From a virus: a stretch of DNA of 34,868 nucleotides. The DNA lies in the IMG/VR virus record IMGVR_UViG_3300041409_000649, positions 1-34,868 of that record. One strand, written 5' to 3'. This document shows, one piece after another, positions 6,160 through 14,660 of the stretch. The notes beneath the pieces were generated by a model. It ran no database searches, was not told the DNA's origin, and worked only from the letters and a program-made list of their open reading frames with translations. The stretch's first letter is position 1. Each line of letters opens with the position of its first letter. A program made the position numbers and the translations under genes.

Positions 6160-6332
6160 CCGACGAGGATCCGTGGCTGTCACCGTCCGTGATCGCCGAG
6201 GAGTGGGATTGCTCGACCGACACGGTTCTGCGAGCGGTGCAGCGGGGCGATCTCCCGGCATTCCGCTACGGACGGCTAGTACGGGTACGGCGCAGCGACC
6301 TCGACGCCTTCGTCGCGAAGCACCGCAGCTAG
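6156..6332 (+). CDS. xis: Excisionase-like HTH (HTH_17/MerR-type) protein
   Basis: A 58-residue protein that is one winged helix-turn-helix: LSPSVIAEEWDCSTDTVLRA, then VQRGDLPAFRYGRLVRVRR, then SDLDAFVAKHR. This is the standard excisionase or AlpA-like HTH_17 pattern. Such proteins usually serve as recombination directionality factors for tyrosine integrases, yet here the gene is coupled to a serine recombinase. It might direct the serine enzyme, act in trans on the tyrosine recombinase at 27243-28166, or be a regulator. ATG 6156 overlaps the bridging ORF. The TAG stop shares CTAG (6329-6332) with the stop of the convergent holin gene. Confidence 0.8.
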   Translation: MTDEDPWLSPSVIAEEWDCSTDTVLRAVQRGDLPAFRYGRLVRVRRSDLDAFVAKHRS

Positions 6333-6640
6333 AGCGGGAGGAGCCCGCTCTCGCCCTCGTCGGCGGCGTGCTTCCCGACGGGGCTGTTGTCGGTCGTCGG
6401 CACAGGCTCGGCCGGGCTGTTCGCGACCGTCACCGGCGCGGGCGCGTCGTCTGCCTCCGGCTGCCGGGTCGTCGTCAGCCTGCCGAGCAGGCCGCCGGCG
6501 AGGAGCACGACGAGGTCGTGCAGGTCCGGGTCGACCTTGTGCCCGTGCACGACCTGCCAGCACAGCGACAAGACGGAGAAGCCGGCCAGGATGCAGACGG
6601 TCCAGCCGACGATCCGGGCCAGGTGCTTGTCGGTGGTCAC
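6329..6640 (-). CDS. Putative holin
   Basis: A 103-residue protein with two hydrophobic segments, about residues 9-30 (IVGWTVCILAGFSVLSLCW) and 40-55 (LHDLVVLLAGGLLGRL), then a polar, acidic and proline-rich tail. Size, two-helix topology and position right after the endolysin gene (GTGA overlap, 6637-6640) fit a phage holin that opens the membrane for the lysin. It is the last gene of the leftward array and meets the excisionase gene tail to tail, sharing a CTAG. No family was identified by motif, so the holin call rests on topology and context. Confidence 0.7.
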   Translation of the reverse strand: MTTDKHLARIVGWTVCILAGFSVLSLCWQVVHGHKVDPDLHDLVVLLAGGLLGRLTTTRQPEADDAPAPVTVANSPAEPVPTTDNSPVGKHAADEGESGLLPL

Positions 6641-7467
6641 TTCGGCTCCTCCTTGAGGGTCTTCGCGATGCTCTCGATGCTGTGCGGGTGCGTCGCGTCG
6701 CCGCGGAGCATCAGCACGTGGTCGCCGTGGAGCTGCTTCACCGCCGCGGCGAGCTCCTCCCGCACGACCTGACGAACCTCATCCAGTGACGCCATGACGT
6801 CCTCCTCGCCTGGTGCGGTGGTGGGCTTCGGGTCGACCGCGGCGGCCGCCTTCACGTCGGTGATCACGTACACGCCGTTGACGAGGCGGGTGTGCGCGAG
6901 GCGGTGCGCGACGGCGGCGCGCAGTGGCGCGGCGGGCAGGGACCAGTCGCTCTTCCGCATGGTCCACTCGGAGTGCAGGATCACCCGGTTCGCGGTCCAG
7001 CCGTGGTGCCGGCACAGGGCGGCGCAGGCCCGGATGGTGGTGTCGAGCTGCTCGGACGGGTAGGGCTGGCCGAGTCCGTCGTTGTCGACCTCGAGCCCGT
7101 ACAGCCATCCGTTCCCGACGGTGTCGTCGCGCAGCCCGAGCGTGTGGGCTAGGCCGAGGGGTGGGAGGTCCTGCCGGATCCGGGCAAGGACGGCGCCCGA
7201 CCCGGGCCCGGCGTGGTTCGCCCGCCCGGCGCTGATCAACGCGAGGCGCCCGTTCTCGCGGGGGCTGCCGTTGCACAGCGGCCCGTTCAGGTCCGGCCGG
7301 CCGTGGACGAGGACGCCGAGGCCGCTGTCGCCGCGGCCCTTGTCACCGGTGTGGTGCACGACGACCCCGGCCGGGGTGAACAGGCCGGGGCGGACGCGGC
7401 TGCGCCAGTCGCCGATCTCGTCGACGCTGATGCCTTCGGCGCGGAACAGCCGTAGGAGGTCAGTCAT
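6637..7467 (-). CDS. lysA: Endolysin: N-acetylmuramoyl-L-alanine amidase (amidase_2/PGRP type)
   Basis: A 276-residue protein starting at ATG 7467. The catalytic domain spans about residues 1-200. The first zinc ligand lies in VVVHHTGDKG (His38 or His39). The conserved block GWLYGLEVDNDG follows at about 120-131. The second ligand and catalytic partner lie in RVILHSEWTMRKSDW (His165, Lys172, Asp174). These are the signatures of the amidase_2/PGRP fold, which cuts the amide bond between muramic acid and the stem peptide. After a linker the C-terminus (about 225-276) is a short charged helix rather than a recognisable wall-binding domain. There is no signal peptide, so release should depend on the holin encoded next. 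The longer frame to 8421 is shadow. Confidence 0.93.
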   Translation of the reverse strand: MTDLLRLFRAEGISVDEIGDWRSRVRPGLFTPAGVVVHHTGDKGRGDSGLGVLVHGRPDLNGPLCNGSPRENGRLALISAGRANHAGPGSGAVLARIRQDLPPLGLAHTLGLRDDTVGNGWLYGLEVDNDGLGQPYPSEQLDTTIRACAALCRHHGWTANRVILHSEWTMRKSDWSLPAAPLRAAVAHRLAHTRLVNGVYVITDVKAAAAVDPKPTTAPGEEDVMASLDEVRQVVREELAAAVKQLHGDHVLMLRGDATHPHSIESIAKTLKEEPK

Positions 7468-7603
7468 CGCCGTCCCCTCGCTGCTCGGGCACGCGGAACG
7501 GATCGCCGTGCTCGCCGGTGAAGCACCAGCACTCGCACCACTCCTGCAGCGGGTCGCAGGAACGGTGCGCGCGGGCGCGGCAGGCGGTGCACAGCTCAGC
7601 CAC
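7460..7603 (-). CDS. Small Cys-rich (zinc-binding-like) protein, 47 aa
   Basis: It starts at GTG 7603 and stops at 7460, overlapping both neighbours by 8 bases, an overlap length also seen elsewhere in this genome. It contains six cysteines in its first 27 residues (CTACRARAHRSC, then WCECWCF), a spacing suited to a zinc knuckle, followed by a polar tail. It lies between the TM/coiled-coil protein and the endolysin. Function is unknown; an 8-base overlap at both ends plus the non-random cysteine spacing make it likely to be real. Confidence 0.6.
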   Translation of the reverse strand: MAELCTACRARAHRSCDPLQEWCECWCFTGEHGDPFRVPEQRGDGDD

Positions 7604-8240
7604 CGCCTGCCTCGTCGTCGGGCTTGTAGAAGCCGAGTTCGGTGAGGATCGCGATGGCCTGCTCGAGCTTCTCCCTGTCGACGCGGCCTGCTTCGACGTC
7701 GGCGCGGAGCGATTCGATCCGTTCGAGGAGGTGCTCGGCCATGACCTGCACCGCCTGGTTCTGGCGGTCGCGGTGGCCGGTGACGCGGGTGTCGAGGCCG
7801 GTGATGCGTGTGTCGAGTGCGCCGATTGCGTCGCCGTTGTCGACGGCGGACTTTGCGATGGCGTCGAGCTTGTCGAGCTGGTTCTCGATCAGGATGAGCC
7901 GGCCGAGGGTCTCGGTCGCGAACTCGTGCTGCAGCTTCTCGGTGCGGGCTTCCGTTCTCGCGACCCGTTCCGGCATCGACGGGACCTCCGGCACCCCCGG
8001 CCGTGCGGGGGTGCCCTTCCAGTCTGTAGCGAAGTCCTCGAAGAACGGCACGAGCTTTGCGAGGGCGCGCTGGCCCTCCATGCGTTCCTTGACGTGGAGG
8101 AACCGGGAGATGATGCCGAGGGCGGTGATCGTCGTGGCGATGAGGGCGATGATGTCGAGGACGCCGGAGCCGGTGACGCTCTTCGCCGCTGCGACGCCGA
8201 CGGCGGTAACGGTGCCGAGCGCGACGGCTGAGCCCATCAT
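7596..8240 (-). CDS. TM/coiled-coil protein of tail-lysis junction
   Basis: A 214-residue protein starting at ATG 8240 (ATGA overlap with the previous stop). The N-terminus is hydrophobic: a small-residue stretch (residues 3-25), then a clear transmembrane helix at about 28-48 (LDIIALIATTITALGIISRF). The remainder, about residues 85-200, is strongly helical with heptad-like spacing (ARTEARTEKLQHEF, IENQLDKLDAIAK, LRADVEAGRVDREKLEQAIA), indicating a coiled coil. Proteins of this shape (DUF2746-like in mycobacteriophages) occur between minor tail and lysis genes. It may be a tail-associated or lysis-accessory membrane protein; function not established. Confidence 0.7.
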   Translation of the reverse strand: MMGSAVALGTVTAVGVAAAKSVTGSGVLDIIALIATTITALGIISRFLHVKERMEGQRALAKLVPFFEDFATDWKGTPARPGVPEVPSMPERVARTEARTEKLQHEFATETLGRLILIENQLDKLDAIAKSAVDNGDAIGALDTRITGLDTRVTGHRDRQNQAVQVMAEHLLERIESLRADVEAGRVDREKLEQAIAILTELGFYKPDDEAGGG

Positions 8241-9979
8241 CGTGCAGCCCCTGGCCCGCGGCGGGGACTGCCTGCTCGGGCGGCGATCTGTCGGCGGCGC
8301 GGCGCGCTGCCGACGGGCGCGGCCTGCTGGCGGCGGCGGAGCGTGCCGACGACAGTGCCGGGCGGGCTGGTGTAGATGAGCCGGTAGCGGCGCGGACGGT
8401 AGGTCCAGGTGCCGCGCACATCCGCCTCGCGGAGGAGCTGCTTGATGCTGCCGGTGCGCAGCGCGGGCGTCGGGTCGATCACGGGCGGGCTGATCGCGCT
8501 GGCGTCGACGAGGGGGCTGAGGGTGACCAGCCATGCCCTCGCGTCACCGAAGTCCGCCCAGCTGACGCCGGTCGGTCCTTGCGGCCCCACAGCGGCGCCG
8601 TCGACGAGGGCGGCGTGGTTGTCCGTCCAGGACCCGGCGCTGCTGGTCGTGAGCGCCGCGCCCGGGTTGAGCGCGGAGCGGGTGAAGTCCAGCGGCAGCG
8701 ACGCGGCGTGCGTCTTCGACGGCCACACGCCGGAGGTGAACTTCGGGAGCAGCCCGTCGAACGTCCAGTCCGAGTCGGGGAGACGGCGGTACTCCATGCT
8801 CGCCTGCCACAGGTCTTCGCTGAGGCTGCGACTGTTGCTGTCCTCGTTGTACTCGCCGGTGCTCTTGCCGTTCGTCCCACCGGTCTGCACGTCGAACGTA
8901 ATCGTGATGTCACTCGTCGGAATGGGCGTGTCAGTGCTGTCGATGGCATAGTCGACGGCGTCGGGATCGGCGGCGACCTCGGCGGTGGGGCTGTAATCCG
9001 GCATCGTGTAGGTGCCGCTGCGTTCGTCGAGGACGATGACGACGCCGGTCAGGTCCCACGACACTGCGTCTGAACTGAGGTCACCGCCCGACGCCACGAG
9101 ACCGTAGAAGCCGCCGCTACCGGTGAACGCGGCGCCCGCCAGATCAGGTTGGGTGGCGGCGACCGCTGTGCTGCTGTACGCCGCGGCCTGTGTTGACGGG
9201 TTCGACGTGTCGGTGGCGGTCAGATCGGCGGAGTACGTCCACGGCCCCGGGTAGTAGACGAGGGCACTGCTGAACCCGCCGTTCGGGGCGGTCGCGCTAC
9301 CGCCCGCGTTCGACACGACGACAGGACCGCTGACGGCCGCAGTCGTTACGGTGACCGTCAGGTGCGTGCTGTCGGTGATGGTGAACGGCTGCGCCACCCC
9401 CCCGATGGTGACGCCGGTGACCGTGTCGAGGCCGGTGCCGACGATCTCGATGTCGTCCCCGGCCCACATGGTGCGTGTGCCGCGGCTCCCAGTGATGTCA
9501 GTCCAGCCAGACGCTGTCGGCGCGTCCGGCGGGACGGGGGCTGCGGAGTAGGCCAGGACGCCCGCGATAGTCGGCCCGGTCGAGCCGTAAGAGATCCAGC
9601 TGTCGACTCGGATTCGCAGGACGGTGCCGTCGGGCACGGCCAGGAGCGTCAGCTCGGACTGCACATTGCTGGGGTAGTCGATGTCGTCGGAGCTGCCCAG
9701 CAGCGTCAGTCCGGCGAGGGTCGAGCCGGTGAACACCTCAAGGGTCGTGTCGGCCGTCGACGGGCTGGTGCCGACTGTGTCGATGGTGACGTTCCAGCCG
9801 TTGCCGTCGGCGCTGCTCCCGAGCGTCCATAGGAACCACACGGACGCGGCACCGTCGGCACCCAGGTCGTTCGCGGGCTCGCCGCTCTCGTAGGTAGCTC
9901 CGGTGTTGTCGAACCCCACCGACCCGGACAGGCCGGTCAGGACCGTCGGCGAGGCGAAGGCGTTGTTCGCGGCTGGCAT
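8237..9979 (-). CDS. Minor tail protein with IPT/TIG-like domain
   Basis: A 580-residue, Ser/Thr/Gly-rich beta protein. Residues about 1-145 look like a beta-sandwich (ASVWFLWTLGSSADG is the recognisable part). Residues about 165-235 form an IPT/TIG immunoglobulin-like domain (WAGDDIEIVGTGLDTVTGVT, then GPVVVSNAGGSA). The final 50 residues are Arg-rich and low-complexity, possibly disordered or partly over-extended. Position downstream of the hub gene, composition and the Ig-like fold fit a tail-tip or receptor-binding protein exposed on the virion. The start ATG 9979 follows the preceding stop directly, with GGAG as ribosome-binding site. Confidence 0.8.
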   Translation of the reverse strand: MPAANNAFASPTVLTGLSGSVGFDNTGATYESGEPANDLGADGAASVWFLWTLGSSADGNGWNVTIDTVGTSPSTADTTLEVFTGSTLAGLTLLGSSDDIDYPSNVQSELTLLAVPDGTVLRIRVDSWISYGSTGPTIAGVLAYSAAPVPPDAPTASGWTDITGSRGTRTMWAGDDIEIVGTGLDTVTGVTIGGVAQPFTITDSTHLTVTVTTAAVSGPVVVSNAGGSATAPNGGFSSALVYYPGPWTYSADLTATDTSNPSTQAAAYSSTAVAATQPDLAGAAFTGSGGFYGLVASGGDLSSDAVSWDLTGVVIVLDERSGTYTMPDYSPTAEVAADPDAVDYAIDSTDTPIPTSDITITFDVQTGGTNGKSTGEYNEDSNSRSLSEDLWQASMEYRRLPDSDWTFDGLLPKFTSGVWPSKTHAASLPLDFTRSALNPGAALTTSSAGSWTDNHAALVDGAAVGPQGPTGVSWADFGDARAWLVTLSPLVDASAISPPVIDPTPALRTGSIKQLLREADVRGTWTYRPRRYRLIYTSPPGTVVGTLRRRQQAAPVGSAPRRRQIAARAGSPRRGPGAAR

Positions 9980-11797
9980 CTACTGCTCCGGCGCCAGGTA
10001 CAGGCGGCCGCTGAACGTGCACGCGACGTCGGGGAAGACGGCGACCCACAGCCACGGCGGGGTGTCGCTGATGAAGTCCCACGAGCCGTCGTCGATGAGC
10101 CGCCCCGTGACGGGATGGGTGCCGTCGCCCGAGAGCGGCCAGTAGCCGGCGAGCTCGAGCGTGTCGCCCCACGCCATGAGCAGCCCGGCGGCGGAGAGGC
10201 TGTCGGCGTTGACGTCCCAGCCGGTGCCGCTGATCGGGTTCCCGACGAGGCTGTTCAGCGTGCCCGCGGTGACAGCCTTCGAGAACACGCCGACCGCGAA
10301 GCTGCTCGCCGCCGACGCTGCGGTCATCACGGTGCGGGCGATCGTGCCGTAGCGGCTCGCGGGGATGCGGATGATCGTCCAGGCGTCCGCGGCACACGAG
10401 GTGGCAGGGATGAGGCCGGCGCCGGACTCGGCGTCGAACACCGCCGTCGAATCCGGGGTCTGCCGCGAGCGCCGGCGCGGCGGGCTGAGCCGGCGGGCCG
10501 GGTCGGTCGCGGCGTCCTTGTTCCGTGCGTGCAGGGCGACGAGGGTGATCGCGTCGCGCGCGTTCGTGTCGATCGTCAGCGTCACCGCGCCGGTCAGGTC
10601 GTCTACGTGGACCTGCGCGATGTGGAACAGCCGCGTCGGGTCGCCGTGGTGATGCCGCAGGGCGATGTTCTGCCCCGCGCGCATGTCCAGCCGCGAGCCC
10701 TCTTCCGGGTCGATGGTGAGCGTGAGGGTGCCGAACCAGCCGGGGTTGACGTCGCGGGTCAGCTCGCCACGCGCGGAGTCGACGCCGTCGCTCTTCTCCA
10801 CCCCGGCACCGAAGTTCTCGTATCGGGCGACGCGGAGCCGGGCAGGGTCGAACGACGGGTTCACGGTGGCGTTGCCCTCGCCGTCATAGGTGTACGGCAT
10901 GTTCTGCGACACCGACGCGAGCGGCACGAACACCGGATCGGCCGCCGTCGGATAGCGGGTGTTCCGCCACCGGCCGCCGTCCGGTGCGATGCCCTCCCCA
11001 AAAATGACGTTCACCGACGAGGTGATGTCCGACCGTTCCCGCAGCGTGGCGCCGGGCGTGCCGACCGCGACATGCCAGTGCACGCTCGTCAGGTCCTTCT
11101 GGTGCAGCGTCGGGAACCGACCCGGGTTGCACCCGACGGTCCACTGCCGCGTCCCGTCCGCGTTGTAGGCCGTCGACAGGATCTCCTGCACGTGGTCGAG
11201 GCGGCTGTTCCACGCCCCCCGGTTCCTGGTCCCGATCGTCGTCACGACCGTCGGCAGCGCCGCGTACCGGCGGGCCGGGAGCCCGTCGAGAGCCTGCTTG
11301 ATCGCCAGACCGACGTCGATCCGGTCCGTGTCGAAGTCCGGCGGCATCGGCTCGAGCGACGCCTGGAACAGCGCACCCATGCACTGCACGACCATCACGT
11401 AGCCGTCCGCGGCGTGCTCCGGGTCCCACGACGCCGCGATGCCCTCCCACGCGTTCGTTTCGGTGACACCGTCCGGGTCGAGCTTCTTGAGCGTGACGTT
11501 CATGCCCTGCACGAACCAGTCGAGGTCCCCGGCGCCGAGCGTGTCGTAGGGGCTGATCTGCGGGAACGCGATCACGGCCGGGCCGTAGGCGAACGGCTCG
11601 ACGAACGTGTGCTCCCGGATCACGGTGCGGACGCCGCGGAACTCGGTGACGTCCGTCGTGCCGCAGTACACCTTCCAGGTGCCCCAGTCCTCCTCGACGG
11701 TCGACGCGACTGTCCAGTCGACCGGGCGGCCGTAGTCGTCGAGAACGAGCGGGGTCGCCATCGTCGGGCTGACCCGACGGATCTGCCGCACGGTCAC
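9980..11797 (-). CDS. Tail hub / minor tail protein
   Basis: A 605-residue protein that follows the distal tail gene with a GTGA overlap (11794-11797). The N-terminal 150 residues (YCGTTDVTEFRGVRTVI, PYDTLGAGDLDWFVQGMNVT) and the middle region (RAGQNIALRHHHGDPTRLF, TLTIDTNARDAITLV) resemble the beta-rich hub proteins at the tip of siphovirus tails. The C-terminal 200 residues look like a separate beta domain (WTIIRIPASRYG to SGRLYLAPEQ). Gene order tape measure, Dit, hub, fibre supports the assignment. No enzymatic motif is seen. Confidence in a tail-tip role is high; the exact subtype (Tal, hub or gp27-like) is not resolvable by eye. Confidence 0.8.
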   Translation of the reverse strand: MTVRQIRRVSPTMATPLVLDDYGRPVDWTVASTVEEDWGTWKVYCGTTDVTEFRGVRTVIREHTFVEPFAYGPAVIAFPQISPYDTLGAGDLDWFVQGMNVTLKKLDPDGVTETNAWEGIAASWDPEHAADGYVMVVQCMGALFQASLEPMPPDFDTDRIDVGLAIKQALDGLPARRYAALPTVVTTIGTRNRGAWNSRLDHVQEILSTAYNADGTRQWTVGCNPGRFPTLHQKDLTSVHWHVAVGTPGATLRERSDITSSVNVIFGEGIAPDGGRWRNTRYPTAADPVFVPLASVSQNMPYTYDGEGNATVNPSFDPARLRVARYENFGAGVEKSDGVDSARGELTRDVNPGWFGTLTLTIDPEEGSRLDMRAGQNIALRHHHGDPTRLFHIAQVHVDDLTGAVTLTIDTNARDAITLVALHARNKDAATDPARRLSPPRRRSRQTPDSTAVFDAESGAGLIPATSCAADAWTIIRIPASRYGTIARTVMTAASAASSFAVGVFSKAVTAGTLNSLVGNPISGTGWDVNADSLSAAGLLMAWGDTLELAGYWPLSGDGTHPVTGRLIDDGSWDFISDTPPWLWVAVFPDVACTFSGRLYLAPEQ

Positions 11798-12246
11798 AGC
11801 GGACCTGCCAGGGGCACGGGGTGGCGGGGAATCACGAACCGCAGGGCCTGCTGGTACTGCATCAGCCCGACGGCGTCGAACGCGCCGGCATCACCGGGTG
11901 CGCTGTCCGCACACTCGCACTGCCACCGGTAGGTGATGCCGTCGATGGCGACCTGCAGAACGAACGACGGCTGTTCCATCCGGTCGAGCAGCGAGGTCAT
12001 CTTCGCGGTCAGGTCGGCGCTGCTACTCCCCACGACGAGGACCTGCAGCGTTGCCGTCTCCATCTCGAGAGTGCGGCCGATGAGGATCCGCCCGTCGACG
12101 AATGGGCTCTCGGCAGTCTGCCGGCGCCACAGTCGCGCGCCCGGGCCGAGACCGCCGCGCAGGTTGAGGTAGCCGTTCGCGCGCGTCAGCACCAGGTCCG
12201 ACAGGTCTCCGCCGGTGATCGTGACGGTCAGGTCGAGGTCGCTCAC
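11794..12246 (-). CDS. Distal tail (Dit)-like minor tail protein
   Basis: A 150-residue protein between the tape measure and the hub, coupled to both by GTGA overlaps. Features such as GDLSDLVLTRANGYLNLRGG, a central strand-rich part (RTLEMETATLQVLVVG) and a C-terminal strand (LRFVIPRHPVP) fit the short Dit ring protein that joins the tail tube to the tip. The assignment is mainly by gene order and size; no catalytic motif is present. Confidence 0.7.
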   Translation of the reverse strand: MSDLDLTVTITGGDLSDLVLTRANGYLNLRGGLGPGARLWRRQTAESPFVDGRILIGRTLEMETATLQVLVVGSSSADLTAKMTSLLDRMEQPSFVLQVAIDGITYRWQCECADSAPGDAGAFDAVGLMQYQQALRFVIPRHPVPLAGPL

Positions 12247-14660
12247 GGTGTCCCCAGGGCGGCGAGCGCGCCGCGGTTCGCCAGTTCGCGGTGCAGCTGC
12301 GCCGGGTCGGACGCGACAATCGGGCCGTTCAGGATGAACTGGGTTGTGCGGCTTCCGGCGCGTGCGGTGCCGTGGTTGTTCGTCGGGTCGATGCCGGCGC
12401 CCGGCCGGGTGACGTCCGGGTGCTGGTCGAGGAACGCCGCGCGCAGCGCCGTCTGGTACGCGGCGGCCTGCGCCGCCGCGAGCCGCGCCTCGTCCTTGCC
12501 CAGCGCCGCCTCCGCGAGGCGGATCGCGGCGACCCGCGGCGCGTCGTAGAACTGGAACTGCGCCTTCGTCAGCTCCGCGTACTGCGTGTTCAGGCTCTTC
12601 GCCAGCGCCGGAGTCATCTCCTTCGCCAGACGGTCGAACGACCCCGGGGCGCTCTTCTCGATGTCCTGCAGCGCCCGCAGCAGAGGCTCGGACACGCCCT
12701 GCTTGATGAGCAGACCCGAGTCGGCCACGAGGGTCTGCGCGTTCTTCGTCTGGTCGGTGAGGCGCTTGACGATGTCGCCCGCGCCGAGGGCCTTAGGCTT
12801 CTCCGCGTCGCGCAGGTCCTTCGTGACGTCCTTCGTCCGCTTACGCGCCTCGGTCAGGCGCTCCTCCGCGGCACGGATCTTGTCGGTGTCCGCACCGCCG
12901 CGGGACCGAAGGTCCGCCAGCCGCGCTTCGGCCGCCTCGAGCCGCAGCGCTTCCGCCGCGCTGTTCCCCCCTCGCTTGTTGACGGCGTCGCGCGCGGCGA
13001 GGACAGACGCCTCCGCACCGGCCAGCGCCCCGCGGCCCGCGCCGCGCCCCCCGCGGCCGGCCTCGGCCAGGGCCTGCCGCGCCTCCTGCTCATTCCTCCG
13101 CGCGTCCGCGAGCCGATCCCGAAGCGGGACGGGGTCGCCCGTCAGGCGGGACTGCAGCTCGTCGAAGCCGCCGCCGAACACGCCGCCGCTACGGTCGAGC
13201 GTCCCGCCGGTGCGCCGGTTCTGCTGCAGCCCGGCGATCCCTGCGCGGCCGCGAGCCAGGTCCTGCTCGAGCGACGACTGGTAGGAACCGACTGTCACCT
13301 CGCGGCGGGCAACCGCGGCGCGTCCCTCGAGTGTCTTGACGAGCTCCTGTCCGTGCTTGAGATGATCCTTGTCGAAGCCGAACAGTCGCTCCCGAAGGGA
13401 CAGCTCGTACTCGTCGACCTGCTTCCGGGACGCGCCGAGCTGCTCGAGGCGTTTCTGGACGCGCTCGACCTCCTGGCTGCGCTTGACGGTGCCGATGGCG
13501 TTGAGCCCGGCGAGGGCTGTGCCGATCGCAGCGGCTCCGATGGCGGCCGGGCCGAGGCCACCGACGCGGGCGAGGATCCCGCCGGCGCCTGCCTTGCCGC
13601 CCAGCCCGCCCGCACCGGCGGCTGCGGTCTCGGCGCCGGCCGCCCGTCCGGCGGAGGTGGCGACGCCGTCGTAGGACTTCGCGAGCAGCGCGTTCGCCGC
13701 GACCTTCTTCGCCGTGCTGCCGAACAGGGTGTCCTGCAGCGCCCGGTAGGCGGTGACGGCCTTGTGCGCGGTGTAGACGCCGCCGACGACGCCGACGAGA
13801 GCGACGGTCGTCTTCTGGTTGTGCGCGACGAAGCTTGCCGTCGCCCCGACGATGGTCTGGCTGATGTCCTCGAACGCCCGCTTCCCCCGGTCGATCTGCC
13901 CGGGCAGCGTCTCGCCGTAGGCTTTCGCGCTGCCACCGACCTGCTTCTCGACCTCGGCAAGGATGATCTTCTGCGCGTCGAGGCTATGGCCGGTGGCGTC
14001 GAGCTGCCGGATCGTCTTCGTCTGCGCGTCGTTGAACTGGATCCCCGACCGCGACAACGCTGTCAGCCCGCGCGCCGGGTCTTGCAGCGCCTTGCCGAGC
14101 ATGATCGCCTTGTCGGATGCCTCACCGCCGAAACGGGCTGCCAGGTCGGCGGCGGCCCTCGTCGCGCGGGTGAACACGTCGTTCCCAGCTCCGACGCTGT
14201 CCTTGACCTTGTCGAAGGTGAGCAGGAACGACTCCGCCCGCACGATGCTGTCGTCGGTCTGGCCGCTGTACTTCTGCACCGACCCGGCGAGGTCCTCCAT
14301 CTGCTTTGCGGTCAGCCCAGCCGCCCCGCCGGTGGACTTGATCCCGGCGGACAGCTGCGCCAGCCCGGCCTGGTAGTCCTTCACCTCCTGGAACCCGGTG
14401 CGGGGCAGGAGCGTCACGCCGCGCATGGCCGCGGCGATCCCGCGGCCGATGCCGGTCCCGACGATCGTGCCGATCGCCGCACCCGCACCCGCCGCACCGG
14501 CGGGGGTCTTGAGCCCCTCACGGACGGCGCCGGACAACGTGCCGGACAGGCCACGAGCCGCAGGCTCGGCCATCTTGCGGACGTCCCGCTCGAACTTCGG
14601 CGCCGCCCCCGGCTCGGGGCGGATCTCGATGTACTCGACGGCGATGGGTCCTTCGCTCAT
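12243..14660 (-). CDS. Tape measure protein
   Basis: At 805 residues it is the longest CDS of the window. It is Ala/Gly/Lys/Gln-rich and mostly helical. The N-terminus (about 1-130) holds a basic region, then a Gly/Ala-rich hydrophobic stretch (GAGAAIGTIVGTGIGRGIAA). A conserved tape-measure segment follows (QMEDLAGSVQKYSGQTDDSI to DPARGLTALSRSGIQFNDAQ). Further hydrophobic segments lie near 290-400 (VALVGVVGGVYTAHKAV, GPAAIGAAAIGTALAGLNA). The remainder is long coiled coil. Tape measure length sets tail length; at about 1.5 angstrom per residue this predicts a tail of roughly 120 nm. A lysozyme or peptidase domain was not seen. The 867-codon plus-strand frame opposite it is a composition artefact. 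Confidence 0.95.
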   Translation of the reverse strand: MSEGPIAVEYIEIRPEPGAAPKFERDVRKMAEPAARGLSGTLSGAVREGLKTPAGAAGAGAAIGTIVGTGIGRGIAAAMRGVTLLPRTGFQEVKDYQAGLAQLSAGIKSTGGAAGLTAKQMEDLAGSVQKYSGQTDDSIVRAESFLLTFDKVKDSVGAGNDVFTRATRAAADLAARFGGEASDKAIMLGKALQDPARGLTALSRSGIQFNDAQTKTIRQLDATGHSLDAQKIILAEVEKQVGGSAKAYGETLPGQIDRGKRAFEDISQTIVGATASFVAHNQKTTVALVGVVGGVYTAHKAVTAYRALQDTLFGSTAKKVAANALLAKSYDGVATSAGRAAGAETAAAGAGGLGGKAGAGGILARVGGLGPAAIGAAAIGTALAGLNAIGTVKRSQEVERVQKRLEQLGASRKQVDEYELSLRERLFGFDKDHLKHGQELVKTLEGRAAVARREVTVGSYQSSLEQDLARGRAGIAGLQQNRRTGGTLDRSGGVFGGGFDELQSRLTGDPVPLRDRLADARRNEQEARQALAEAGRGGRGAGRGALAGAEASVLAARDAVNKRGGNSAAEALRLEAAEARLADLRSRGGADTDKIRAAEERLTEARKRTKDVTKDLRDAEKPKALGAGDIVKRLTDQTKNAQTLVADSGLLIKQGVSEPLLRALQDIEKSAPGSFDRLAKEMTPALAKSLNTQYAELTKAQFQFYDAPRVAAIRLAEAALGKDEARLAAAQAAAYQTALRAAFLDQHPDVTRPGAGIDPTNNHGTARAGSRTTQFILNGPIVASDPAQLHRELANRGALAALGTP

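Noticed and set aside
6637-8421. A 594-codon minus-strand frame as a single protein
   Set aside because: Only the part from ATG 7467 is the amidase. The upstream part is Arg/Pro shadow overlapping the TM/coiled-coil gene.
10115-11932. A 605-codon plus-strand frame opposite the hub gene
   Set aside because: Composition is Arg/Val/His-rich without folded-domain features; the minus-strand gene in the same place is coupled to its neighbours and fits synteny.
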